A stretch of 9,067 bases of DNA from contig JAZUPH010000023.1 in NCBI GenBank assembly GCA_045605145.1, forward strand, positions 1 through 9,067, read 5' to 3'. The translations under genes and the position numbers were made by a program. Source of the DNA: CAMNAO01 sp045605145 (GTDB lineage: Bacteria > Bacillota > Clostridia > Oscillospirales > Oscillospiraceae). Positions 1 to 5,929 of this stretch are shown piece by piece. Each line of letters starts with the position of its first letter. Position 1 is the first letter of the stretch. The notes under the pieces are model-generated. The model was not told the DNA's origin and made no database searches. It saw nothing but the letters and a program-made list of their open reading frames with translations.

Positions 1-525
1 CGATCCGACTTCAATGCCGCCCATACCGTAAGCAGGCAGCCAGCCCAGCTTGATGGAGAAGATGACGACCAGCATCAGAGCGAACCAGAAACCGGGCATC
101 GAAACACCCAGAAGGGCGATGGACAGGGGCAGCCAGTCGGCAACGGTGTCCTTCTTGACGGCTGCGGTGATGCCGACGGGGATACCGATGGAAACGGATA
201 CGATAGTACTGATGAAGCCAAGGATAAGGGTACGGGGCATACGGCCAAACAGCTCAGTGGTGATGGACACGCCCGTAAGATAAGACTGACCAAGGTCGAA
301 CTTGATATATACCTGAACGATATAGTCGAACAGTCGAACTATGTACGGGTCATTGAAGCCCATGGCCTCGCGCAGCTCTTCATACTCCCAAGGCTCAGCG
401 GTGGAACCGAGAATGGCGACGGCAGGGTCACCCGGGACCAGGTACATCAGGGTAAAGATAACAATAGTTACGCCAATGATGACCGGGATCAGCATTAAAA
501 TGCGTTGAAGTGCGTATCTTAGCAT
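1..525 (-). CDS. DppB/GsiC-type ABC transporter permease, N-terminal 175 residues (cut by left window edge)
   Basis: This is an inner-membrane permease subunit of a peptide/nickel-type ABC importer. The start is the ATG at 525-523, with an AAGAGG ribosome binding site seven bases upstream (533-538 on this strand). The protein opens MLRYALQRILMLIPVIIGVT, the typical DppB/OppB/GsiC N-terminus: a short basic stretch, then a first membrane segment (about residues 9-30) ending in VPGDPA. A periplasm-type loop follows, containing the family's FDLGQSYLTG stretch (about 77-86, compare FDFGxSY). Further membrane segments lie at about 100-120 and 133-160. SMPGFWFALMLVVIFSIKLGW and LPAYGMGG are also family signatures. 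It lies just downstream of the solute-binding protein on the same strand, so the two should form one importer. The family is usually a little over 300 residues, so nearly half is missing, including the EAA loop that contacts the ATPase. The substrate cannot be read from the permease. Confidence 0.93.
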   Translation of the reverse strand, partial: MLRYALQRILMLIPVIIGVTIVIFTLMYLVPGDPAVAILGSTAEPWEYEELREAMGFNDPYIVRLFDYIVQVYIKFDLGQSYLTGVSITTELFGRMPRTLILGFISTIVSVSIGIPVGITAAVKKDTVADWLPLSIALLGVSMPGFWFALMLVVIFSIKLGWLPAYGMGGIEVGS

Positions 526-538
526 GTGTTTACCTCTT

Positions 539-577
539 AAAAATTCTTGGGGCTGTCATATATTAAACAGCCCCAAG
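539..577 (-). terminator. Intercistronic hairpin with T-tract between binding protein and permease (attenuator/partial terminator)
   Basis: Arms 546-555 (CTTGGGGCTG) and 568-577 (CAGCCCCAAG) form a perfect 10-bp stem with a 12-base loop. Read on the minus strand the stem is followed at once by AATTTTT (539-545), the form of an intrinsic terminator. It sits after the binding-protein stop and directly before the permease ribosome binding site, so full termination would silence the permease. Partial readthrough, or 3'-end protection of the binding-protein transcript, is the likely role. This arrangement is common in ABC operons that need excess binding protein. Confidence 0.75.
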
Positions 578-631
578 AGGTCAGTTAGTCTTCAAGGTTT
601 CAGGCTGACAACAAATGTTCAGACTGCGCGA

Positions 632-2365
632 TTAATAATAGATGTCGTAGTCGTCTGCGAACAGAGCGGCCTGACCGACGAGCTCCTGGCTGGAGTCAAC
701 AACGATCTGCTCGATCTTGTTGTAGGAGCCGATGAAGCTGTTGCCGTTGAAGCGGGGGATGTACCAAACTCTCTCGACCAGAGCATGATATGCCTTGTCG
801 ATGTCTTCCTGGGTGCCGTAACGGGCGGCAACTGCCAGATCATACATCTCCTGATCGTTGGCACCGTTGACCTGACCCCATTCATAGCTGGTGTTGTCGG
901 ACATGTTGTAGAAGATGTTGGTGATGAAGCCCTTGGGAACGACGTCATGGCCCATGATGTCCCACTCGAGGGTGTTGGCCTGGCCGCGGCGAGTCATGTA
1001 AGTGACCTCGTCCAGCAGTTCCATCTCGAGGGTGATGCCGATCTCATCCAGATTCTGCTGCATGACGGCGAAGTCATTGGGAGTCTGGTTGTAGGTAAAC
1101 TTGATGGTCAGCTCGCCGGGTTTGTAGCCGGCCTCTTCCAGCTTCTGCTTGGCCAGTTCTTTGTCATAGTGCCAGGCAGTGCCGTCAGTTTCCCAATCCT
1201 TGTTGTAGCCTGCCAGAGCATCATGGCCGATGACGCCGGTGTAGCTGCCATGGCCCATGGTGGCGGCGTAAGCAACATCTTCCCAGTTGATGCCGTAAGC
1301 AATGGCTTCACGCAGAGCTTTGTTGTCGGCAAAGATGGAACCGGGATACATATTGAACTGCAGGAAGGAGGGGTACAGGGAGGGGTACTTCTTCACGTCG
1401 ACATTGCCGGGGTCAGCCAGGAAGTCTTCAGCAGTGGAGACCTGGATGTCATAGCCCTGGATGGTGTTGGTGCGAAGAGCGGTAGCGATCTGGGATTCCT
1501 CAGTGATAACATCCAGACGGACAAAGTCGGTGTTGCCGAATCTGTGAGGCAGCAGATCATCGGTGTTTCCCCAGTACTCATAGGTGTGCTCGAAGGTGGA
1601 GGAGGCGCCGGACACAAAGTCGATGCACTTGTAGTTCAGAGTGCCGACAGGTCTGTTGCGGAAGCCTTCATCACCGGCGGCTTCGTAGGAGGCCTGAGTG
1701 AACATATTAAAACCGATGCTGGCGGTCAGATAGCCGGGGTAGTAGGGAAGCTTCATCTTGATCTTGCCCTTGTAGGTGTCGATCTTTTCCATGTCCAGGA
1801 TGTGGGACAGCTTCTTGCCGACGACGCCGGTGTAGTACTCGCGATACCACATAACATCGTCCATAGTGTACTGGTTGCCGTTGTGGTCATAAATGTTGTC
1901 ATGCAGCTCGAAAACGACGGTGGTGTCATCATCTTCGAGAGACCAGCTCTTAACGCCAACGCCGACATCTTCGCTTCCGCCGTATGCCAGATCCCACATG
2001 GGAGCATAGAGCAGGGTGGCCAGACGCTGAGCGCCTGCACCGGTGGCATAGAAGGGGTCAAGAGTCTCGGTGGCCTTAGCAGCAGCGACGACCAAAGTTC
2101 TCTTATCTCCACCATCGGGGCCGGCCTTGACATCACCGTTCTTGGAACCGGAGGTGGTCAGATCAACTGTAGTGGTGGTTTCCATCTGGCCGACATCGGA
2201 GGTGTCGGAGGATGCGGTGTTGGAGGAACCGGGATCAGCAGCGTTGTTGGAATTGCCGGCGGGTTCATCGCCATTGGAGCAGGATGCAAGAGCGAGAGCG
2301 CTGGCAATGCCTGCGGTGCCGAGACCCATAAACTTCAGAAAGTCTCTGCGGGTTAAATCTGTCAT
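632..2365 (-). CDS. Family 5 extracellular solute-binding lipoprotein (peptide/nickel-type ABC importer), Tat-type signal
   Basis: This is the substrate-capturing lipoprotein of an SBP_bac_5-family (DppA/OppA-like) ABC importer, anchored outside the membrane. The ATG at 2365 has AAAGGAG (2373-2379) seven bases upstream. The 577-residue protein begins with a twin-arginine motif (TRRDFLKF, residues 5-12), a hydrophobic stretch, and a lipobox ending ALAS-C with the lipidation Cys at 29. This indicates folded export by Tat followed by lipid anchoring. Residues 30-86 form a Ser/Thr/Asn/Gly/Asp-rich linker. The family fold begins at about 88 (LVVAAAKATETLDPFYATG) and includes the LLYAPMWDL, YTMDDVMWYREY and FNMYPG...DNKALREAIAYGINWE segments typical of the family, which matches peptide-binding-protein length. 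The ligand cannot be inferred from sequence; family members bind peptides, nickel chelates, opines, glycans and other small molecules. It is the first gene of the leftward unit, next to a divergent GntR regulator. The gene contains no TTA, CTA or TCA codons, which fits strong codon bias and high expression. Confidence 0.95.
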   Translation of the reverse strand: MTDLTRRDFLKFMGLGTAGIASALALASCSNGDEPAGNSNNAADPGSSNTASSDTSDVGQMETTTTVDLTTSGSKNGDVKAGPDGGDKRTLVVAAAKATETLDPFYATGAGAQRLATLLYAPMWDLAYGGSEDVGVGVKSWSLEDDDTTVVFELHDNIYDHNGNQYTMDDVMWYREYYTGVVGKKLSHILDMEKIDTYKGKIKMKLPYYPGYLTASIGFNMFTQASYEAAGDEGFRNRPVGTLNYKCIDFVSGASSTFEHTYEYWGNTDDLLPHRFGNTDFVRLDVITEESQIATALRTNTIQGYDIQVSTAEDFLADPGNVDVKKYPSLYPSFLQFNMYPGSIFADNKALREAIAYGINWEDVAYAATMGHGSYTGVIGHDALAGYNKDWETDGTAWHYDKELAKQKLEEAGYKPGELTIKFTYNQTPNDFAVMQQNLDEIGITLEMELLDEVTYMTRRGQANTLEWDIMGHDVVPKGFITNIFYNMSDNTSYEWGQVNGANDQEMYDLAVAARYGTQEDIDKAYHALVERVWYIPRFNGNSFIGSYNKIEQIVVDSSQELVGQAALFADDYDIYY

Positions 2366-2428
2366 GGTAATTCTCCTTTAAAATATTTTGTTAAGATGCG
2401 TTAACATCCTAATCCCCAAAATAATTAC

Positions 2429-2445
2429 CCGGGCGAAAAGCCCGG
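2429..2445. promoter_or_regulatory. GC-rich hairpin in the leader of the binding-protein transcript
   Basis: CCGGGC (2429-2434) pairs with GCCCGG (2440-2445) around a five-base loop. In the leftward transcript it lies about 65-80 bases before the start codon and is followed by an A/T-rich stretch (TAATTATTTT). It may stabilise the 5' end or act as a weak attenuator. The T-run is interrupted, so I do not call it a terminator. Confidence 0.4.
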
Positions 2446-2462
2446 CCGACAAGAAGTTACTG

Positions 2463-2483
2463 GGTATATACTATAGATATACC
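2463..2483. promoter_or_regulatory. Candidate GntR-type operator palindrome downstream of the leftward promoter
   Basis: GGTATAT (2463-2469) and ATATACC (2477-2483) form a dyad around a CTATAG core. The left part contains GTATATAC (2464-2471), which fits the GT-N-TA-N-AC pattern typical of GntR-family operators. The predicted leftward start site is near 2485, so the palindrome would cover about +2 to +22, a position suited to repression. The binding protein is inferred: the adjacent GntR regulator is the obvious candidate. Confidence 0.5.
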
Positions 2484-2491
2484 ACAGGTGC

Positions 2492-2520
2492 AGTATAGCA
2501 TATTGAAATTGCATCGTCTA
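2492..2520 (-). promoter_or_regulatory. Sigma-70-type promoter for the transporter unit
   Basis: On the minus strand, TAGACG (2520-2515, 4 of 6 to the -35 consensus) is followed by a 17-base spacer and TATACT (2497-2492, 5 of 6). The spacer ends in TGC, giving an extended -10 (TGCTATACT). The start would fall near 2485, leaving a leader of about 120 bases before the binding-protein ATG. Confidence 0.6.
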
Positions 2521-2522
2521 CG

Positions 2523-2566
2523 GGCATATCCAATAAAATCGGGCAGCGAATTTTGTTGGATATGCC
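2523..2566. repeat. Large perfect inverted repeat (17-pair dyad, 10-base loop)
   Basis: Arm GGCATATCCAA (2523-2533) is perfectly complementary to TTGGATATGCC (2556-2566). Inside it a T-G pair (2534/2555) and five more pairs (AAAAT 2535-2539 with ATTTT 2550-2554) extend the stem to 17 pairs around a 10-base loop. No T-run follows on either strand, so it is not an intrinsic terminator. It ends two bases before the -35 element of the leftward promoter. The outer arms are centred 33 bp apart, about three helical turns, which would suit a regulator dimer of dimers or an activator. A structured RNA is the alternative. Confidence 0.6.
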
Positions 2567-2714
2567 GATTTATGGCTGTCTCCGGTGGGTGTAAGGCAGG
2601 CACATTGAATTGTTGGATGAGTATTGCGGCTTTTGAGTGCTGTGCCGACTATTTGTTAATCTTGACGGTTTTCACAGGCGGAAACCACTTTGCACCCAAT
2701 TGACGCCTTTGATC

Positions 2715-2743
2715 TTGACTTATATCCCCGGCTGATGTAATAT
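2715..2743 (+). promoter_or_regulatory. Sigma-70-type promoter for the regulator/enzyme unit
   Basis: TTGACT (2715-2720, 5 of 6) and TAATAT (2738-2743, 5 of 6) are separated by exactly 17 bases. Transcription would start near 2750, leaving a leader of about 97 bases before the regulator's ATG at 2847. This is the best promoter match in the window. Confidence 0.7.
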
Positions 2744-2764
2744 TTGAATCGGAATATATTCAAA
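2743..2764. promoter_or_regulatory. Inverted repeat over the rightward start site (candidate operator)
   Basis: TTTGAAT (2743-2749) and ATTCAAA (2758-2764) form a 22-bp dyad that begins at the last base of the -10 element and covers the predicted start near 2750. This is a classical position for repression, so autoregulation by the downstream GntR protein is plausible. Its sequence differs from the GTATATAC palindrome at 2463-2483, so the two may not bind the same protein. Confidence 0.45.
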
Positions 2765-2792
2765 GTTGTGCGGTAAAAAATGGAACAACTTT
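2762..2792. promoter_or_regulatory. Second inverted repeat in the regulator's leader
   Basis: AAAGTTGT (2762-2769) and ACAACTTT (2785-2792) are perfect 8-base arms with a 15-base spacer. The left arm shares three bases with the right arm of the preceding repeat. It is followed by GGGGGCTTTTTATA. It could be a second operator or an A/U-rich leader hairpin; the long loop makes an intrinsic terminator unlikely. Confidence 0.4.
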
Positions 2793-2833
2793 GGGGGCTT
2801 TTTATAAGGCGGTCGATTGGGCGGACTTGTTAC

Positions 2834-2840
2834 AAAGGAG
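2834..2840 (+). promoter_or_regulatory. Ribosome binding site fixing the regulator start
   Basis: AAAGGAG lies six bases before the ATG at 2847. This decides against the in-frame TTG at 2817, which would place this site inside the coding region. Confidence 0.85.
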
Positions 2841-2846
2841 ACAGAG

Positions 2847-3653
2847 ATGAAGGGCAGCGCGGACGCTTCCATGCACAAATATTTAATGATATATAACGAT
2901 CTGCGTCACAAAATCGCGCTCAATGAGTATCCTGCCGGCACCTTGCTCCCACCTGAGACGGAGCTGATGCAGATGTATTCTGCCGGCCGCAACACTGTGC
3001 GCCACGCGATCGCACTCTTGCGCGACAAGGGGCTGGTATCCTCCCTGCGCGGGAGCGGGGTCACGGTTCTGCCTTCCGGCAGTGAGTATGGCAGGAAGAG
3101 CGTCCCGGCGCATATCAATTCCCCCAAAGTGCAGTTTGTCGTTGAAAACGAGGGCGACGGTATATATGATGCAGCACAGGATAGCATCAGCTGTACTGCA
3201 CCTGCCGTGGATATGCTTATTCCTCCGGCCCAGGTGGCGGAGGCCTTTTCAATGGCGGAAGGGACGCCGGTATATCGGCTTCAGCGCTTGTGGAAGTCCG
3301 GCGGCAGACCTGTTATGTATATGATACAGTATTTTAATGCCGATATGCTTCCGGATCTGCTCCGCCATCTTGGCGACCATGTGGCGTCGATTTACCGTGT
3401 CATTGAAAATAATTACGGCCTTCATTTCCTGGACGGAAAGGAGAAAATCCGCTGTGTCAATGCCGATTTTCTGAAGGCCAACCTTCTGGGTATGGAGATC
3501 GGTCAGGCCTTGCTGCATACCAATCGCATTTCCAACTGTGAAGCGGGTACCTTTGAATATGCGGACATTTACGCAAACCCGCAGTATGCTTACTACTCGG
3601 TAGCGATTGAACCGGACCTCGATCCGGAAGCCGCCTTCCGGGAGGAAGGCTGA
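2847..3653 (+). CDS. GntR-family transcriptional regulator, HutC/FarR type with UTRA effector domain
   Basis: This is a cytoplasmic DNA-binding regulator of 268 residues, a normal length for the HutC subfamily. Residues 10-76 form the GntR winged helix-turn-helix: YNDLRHKIALNEYPAGTLLPPETEL, then the recognition-helix region MYSAGRNTVRHAIALLRDKG and the wing LVSSLRGSGV. From about 95 to 252 lies a UTRA domain, recognisable from PVYRLQRLWKSGGRPVMYMI, the SIYRVIENNYGL segment and FEYADIYANPQYAYYSVAI. UTRA domains bind small effectors such as sugar phosphates, histidine derivatives or fatty-acid-like compounds, and binding alters operator affinity. It is the first gene of the rightward unit, divergent from the importer and ahead of the hydrolases, so control of both units is the natural inference. 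The PPETEL segment replaces the more usual LPSERELA form but keeps the pattern. The effector is unknown. Confidence 0.93.
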   Translation: MKGSADASMHKYLMIYNDLRHKIALNEYPAGTLLPPETELMQMYSAGRNTVRHAIALLRDKGLVSSLRGSGVTVLPSGSEYGRKSVPAHINSPKVQFVVENEGDGIYDAAQDSISCTAPAVDMLIPPAQVAEAFSMAEGTPVYRLQRLWKSGGRPVMYMIQYFNADMLPDLLRHLGDHVASIYRVIENNYGLHFLDGKEKIRCVNADFLKANLLGMEIGQALLHTNRISNCEAGTFEYADIYANPQYAYYSVAIEPDLDPEAAFREEG

Positions 3654-3690
3654 ACAAGTGGCGACTTACCCGACGCTGACAGGCAAACTG

Positions 3691-3705
3691 CCCGGGCAAT
3701 CCGGG
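3691..3705. other. Short GC hairpin after the regulator
   Basis: CCCGG (3691-3695) and CCGGG (3701-3705) enclose a five-base loop downstream of the regulator stop. TACCCG at 3667-3672 could compete for the same right arm. No T-run follows, so it is not a good terminator, but it could mark the 3' end of the regulator message ahead of the next promoter. Confidence 0.3.
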
Positions 3706-3707
3706 TA

Positions 3708-3740
3708 TTGATACAGAAGCTATATATACATATATATAAT
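3708..3740 (+). promoter_or_regulatory. AT-rich promoter-like region ahead of the enzyme genes
   Basis: TTGATA (3708-3713) is followed after 17 bases by TATATA (3731-3736), and an exact TATAAT lies at 3735-3740. The surrounding 3720-3750 stretch is almost pure A/T and is a near-palindrome of TATATA steps around a central C. This could give the hydrolase genes their own promoter in addition to readthrough from the regulator. The leader would be very short (about 15-20 bases), with AGGAGG at 3751-3756 before the ATG. A/T-rich repeats easily mimic -10 elements, so this is tentative. Confidence 0.5.
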
Positions 3741-3761
3741 ATAAATTTTTAGGAGGCACAT

Positions 3762-4502
3762 ATGGCAGTTATCAGATTCAATTTCCGTTCAGCCGCACTT
3801 CGCCGCTCCACCAATGTGAGCATCATCCTTCCCACCGATATGTCCAAGGACGGTGCACCGTCCGTGTATGTTCCCGGGGTGAAGTATCAGGTGCTTTGGC
3901 TGCTCCATGGCGGACTGGGTGACGACCAGGATTTCATCAACTTTTCCAACATCGTGCGCTATGCAGAAGAGGCCCGCATCGCCGTCGTTATGCCCGCCTG
4001 CACCGATAAGTTCTATGACGGCGGCTACTATGAGCTGGTGTCGGAAGAGCTGCCCAAGGTGCTGCGTGTAATCTTCCCCTTCAGCGACAGGAAAGAGGAT
4101 AACTTTGTTGCCGGCCTTTCCCATGGCGGTGACTGCTCGCTGAAGCTGTGCCTTGAGCATCCCGACCGCTATGCCGCCGGTCTTGTGATGAGTGCTGCCG
4201 GCACCACTCATTTCCGCGGTGAAAATGTGGTAAATCATCTGCTCTTTGATGTGTACGGCCTGGCTGAGAAGAATCTGGCCTTCGGCGCCCAGCTGCCTCA
4301 TCTTTTCTTCGCCACCGGCAGCGGTGACCGCGGCTTCTCCGCCTATACCCCCGTCATCGACAAGCTGGATGAAATGGGTATGCCCCTTACCCGCCTTTAT
4401 GAAGAGGGTGACGGCCACTCCTGGAATTTCTGGGACAAGATGCTCAAGGACGGATTGAACGATTTCCTGCCTCTGAAACATGAGGTCATTTTCCCCGAAT
4501 AA
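3762..4502 (+). CDS. Esterase D/CE1-type alpha/beta-hydrolase (putative esterase)
   Basis: This is a cytoplasmic serine hydrolase of 246 residues in the esterase D/feruloyl-esterase (PF00756-like) group, which cleaves carboxylic esters of small acyl groups. The ATG follows AGGAGG with a five-base gap. The oxyanion-hole segment LWLLHGGLGDD is at 45-55. The nucleophile elbow is GLSHGG (118-123) with Ser120; the family usually has GLSMGG. The probable acid is Asp189 (ATGSGDRGF) and the probable base is His219 (GDGHSWNFW). The triad is thus complete and in the right order. No signal peptide or membrane segment is visible, so it acts on an internal, presumably imported, substrate. It is the first enzyme gene after the regulator, and the next enzyme starts 62 bp downstream beyond a hairpin. 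The acyl group (acetyl, feruloyl or other) cannot be told from sequence. An S-formylglutathione hydrolase role is less likely, because no formaldehyde-pathway gene is nearby. Confidence 0.9.
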   Translation: MAVIRFNFRSAALRRSTNVSIILPTDMSKDGAPSVYVPGVKYQVLWLLHGGLGDDQDFINFSNIVRYAEEARIAVVMPACTDKFYDGGYYELVSEELPKVLRVIFPFSDRKEDNFVAGLSHGGDCSLKLCLEHPDRYAAGLVMSAAGTTHFRGENVVNHLLFDVYGLAEKNLAFGAQLPHLFFATGSGDRGFSAYTPVIDKLDEMGMPLTRLYEEGDGHSWNFWDKMLKDGLNDFLPLKHEVIFPE

Positions 4503-4508
4503 GAATCT

Positions 4509-4537
4509 TTCCCGGGGCGTACTGCGCGTCCCGGGAA
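4509..4537. other. Strong intercistronic hairpin between the esterase and first ceramidase-family gene
   Basis: TTCCCGGG (4509-4516) pairs perfectly with CCCGGGAA (4530-4537). A G-T pair and two further G-C pairs extend the stem to 11 pairs around a seven-base loop (4520-4526). No T-run follows. It probably stabilises or processes the polycistronic message, or alters expression between the esterase and the downstream hydrolases. Confidence 0.55.
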
Positions 4538-4552
4538 CTACTATTTGTGTAC

Positions 4553-4557
4553 GGAGG
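4553..4557 (+). promoter_or_regulatory. Ribosome binding site fixing the first ceramidase-family start
   Basis: GGAGG lies seven bases before the ATG at 4565. The in-frame GTG at 4547 precedes this site, and the ATG at 4559 is too close to it. The chosen start also gives 449 residues, exactly the length of the adjacent paralogue, and the same N-terminal pattern. Confidence 0.8.
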
Positions 4558-4564
4558 TATGTTT

Positions 4565-5914
4565 ATGAGCAAGTTACTGTGCGGCGCTGCGATACGCGAT
4601 ATTACGCCGCCTGAGGAGATAATTCACGGCCTGCGCGGTCTTATGGGTTGCCCCTACGGCGGCATACACGACCCGCTGAAGGTCAGGGCGATTGCTTTTG
4701 ACAACGGCGATGAGCGCGCCGTCATCATTCAGCCCGATACGGACAAGGATCAGAGACCTCTTGAGGTGCTGAAAACCGTCGGCGAGCGCTGGAATGTTCC
4801 CGAGGAGAATATCCTGTATTTCGGCATCCACACCCATTCTGCCCCGATGTTTTCCGGCAGGGGAGAGCAGGGGAAAGACGGTGACGATCCTGAGGTCATC
4901 CGCTGTACAAAGATATATGAAGAGCTTTTCATGACCATGCTTTACGAGGCCGTGGAAGAGGCTTTTGCAAATATGCGTCCCTGCCGCATCGGCTGCGGCA
5001 CGGTGCAGGACTATACCAATGTGCGCCGCGTGCAGGATTTCACATTCTATGACGATAACGGCCTGCCTTACAAGACTGTATCCACACAGGGTGCCGACGG
5101 CGGCGCAGATGTCAGCCATGATATGTTTGTCATGCGTGTCAACGACATGGACAATAAGCCCATCGCCTTCCTTATCAACTTCCCTATGCACTGCGTGATC
5201 ATGTTCCTCAACAAGCTGGCTCCGGACGGAACGAATCTTATCAGCGGCGATGTAGCCGGCAATGTCAGCCAGGCGGTGGAGAATAAATTCCCCGGCTCTG
5301 TGGCGGTGTGGTCCAGCGGAGCGGCCGGTGATATGAACCCCTTCCCCAACAGCTTCAACAACTATGTTGATCCCGATACCAACGAACTGCGTGAGGTGCT
5401 GTATAATACCCGCGCCGATGATATCCTCGACTACTTCGTAGGCACCCAGTTTATGAGTGTTATGGGCGCGATCAATAATATCCGCTACTATACCGACAGG
5501 GCCGAAATAAGCGGCGGCGTCGCCTGGTCCAAGACCCCGCTTTATAAGATGGAGCCGGTGGACAATACCCCGCCCGAGCCGGGGCGCAGACCGCGCATGA
5601 GAGTCAATAAGAATGAGCTTTCCGATAATACCTTCAATATCCGCGTGCAGAAGCTGAGAATCGGCGATGTAATGCTGATCGGTGTGGGCGGCGAGTTGTT
5701 CAATTCCTTTGCTGAGGAGCTGAAGGCCATGTCACCCGTCAAGCACACTGCCGTAATTAACCATAATCTCAGCCTTATCTCCCGCGTGGGCTATATTATT
5801 GATGATGATGCCATCAGCCGCAACTACGGTCTGCACGGCGGCGGTACGCCGATCGTTCCCGGTTATATATCCGCTTCACTTCAGGAATGCTTCAAACAGC
5901 TTCTTGAGGAATGA
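4565..5914 (+). CDS. Neutral/alkaline ceramidase N-terminal-domain family hydrolase, copy 1
   Basis: This 449-residue protein matches the N-terminal catalytic domain family of neutral/alkaline (non-lysosomal) ceramidases, metal-dependent amidohydrolases. Visible motifs are GAAIRDITPP (7-16), FGIHTHSAPM (86-95, like the ceramidase HTHSGP zinc motif), INFPMH (204-209, a second probable metal His), ISGDVAGN (226-233), GAAGDMNPF (252-260), GGELFNSFAEE (375-385, probable metal Glu377) and GYI (Tyr410). The metal-ligand pattern therefore seems complete. Two things differ from true ceramidases. The GDVSPN hexapeptide carrying the catalytic Ser is GDMNPF here, with Asn258 in the Ser position. The protein also stops at 449 residues, so it lacks the C-terminal domain of the roughly 650-750-residue secreted enzymes, and it has no signal peptide. 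Related bacterial proteins are mostly uncharacterised. An intracellular amide or ester hydrolase is the reasonable guess; ceramidase activity is doubtful. The next gene starts 15 bp after its stop. Confidence 0.85.
   Translation: MSKLLCGAAIRDITPPEEIIHGLRGLMGCPYGGIHDPLKVRAIAFDNGDERAVIIQPDTDKDQRPLEVLKTVGERWNVPEENILYFGIHTHSAPMFSGRGEQGKDGDDPEVIRCTKIYEELFMTMLYEAVEEAFANMRPCRIGCGTVQDYTNVRRVQDFTFYDDNGLPYKTVSTQGADGGADVSHDMFVMRVNDMDNKPIAFLINFPMHCVIMFLNKLAPDGTNLISGDVAGNVSQAVENKFPGSVAVWSSGAAGDMNPFPNSFNNYVDPDTNELREVLYNTRADDILDYFVGTQFMSVMGAINNIRYYTDRAEISGGVAWSKTPLYKMEPVDNTPPEPGRRPRMRVNKNELSDNTFNIRVQKLRIGDVMLIGVGGELFNSFAEELKAMSPVKHTAVINHNLSLISRVGYIIDDDAISRNYGLHGGGTPIVPGYISASLQECFKQLLEE
5237..5263 (+). repeat. 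27-bp exact repeat shared by the two paralogous genes, copy 1
   Basis: This 27-bp stretch encodes the LISGDVAGN segment and is identical, including all third positions, to 6614-6640 in the adjacent paralogue. A further 23-bp identity joins 5333-5355 and 6710-6732 (the MNPFPNS segment). Confidence 0.85.
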
Positions 5915-5929
5915 AAGGAGGACGCAATA

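Larger units (their letters stand above)
2366..2846. other. Divergent intergenic regulatory region
   Basis: About 480 bp without a convincing gene separates the transporter unit from the regulator/enzyme unit. It contains the leader and promoter of the leftward unit (2366-2520), a large dyad (2523-2566), a stretch with no structure I can name (about 2567-2714), and the rightward promoter with two inverted repeats (2715-2792) and the regulator's leader. The elements are listed separately. Confidence 0.85.

Noticed and set aside
524..2356. 610-codon open frame on the plus strand
   Set aside because: It is the exact codon-aligned complement of the binding-protein gene. Its translation is rich in Val/Gly/Ile/Ala with no recognisable domain, and the minus-strand gene has clear homology, a signal peptide and a ribosome binding site.
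2429..2445. Intrinsic terminator or riboswitch in the binding-protein leader
   Set aside because: There is only a six-pair stem and no uninterrupted T-run, and the leader of about 120 bases shows no riboswitch architecture I can recognise.
2488..2703. 71-codon plus-strand frame in the intergenic region
   Set aside because: It needs a GTG start without a ribosome binding site, spans the large dyad and the reverse promoter, and its Cys-rich translation resembles no protein I know.
2762..2808. Terminator/attenuator formed by AAAGTTGT/ACAACTTT and the following T-run
   Set aside because: The stem is A/T-rich with a 15-base loop, and GGGGGC separates it from the T-run, so intrinsic termination is unlikely.
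2817..2846. Upstream TTG start for the GntR regulator
   Set aside because: The AAAGGAG at 2834-2840 would lie inside the coding region. The extra ten residues do not belong to the family N-terminus.
3789..4481. 230-codon minus-strand frame
   Set aside because: It is antisense to the esterase, whose complete catalytic triad and ribosome binding site show the plus strand is coding.
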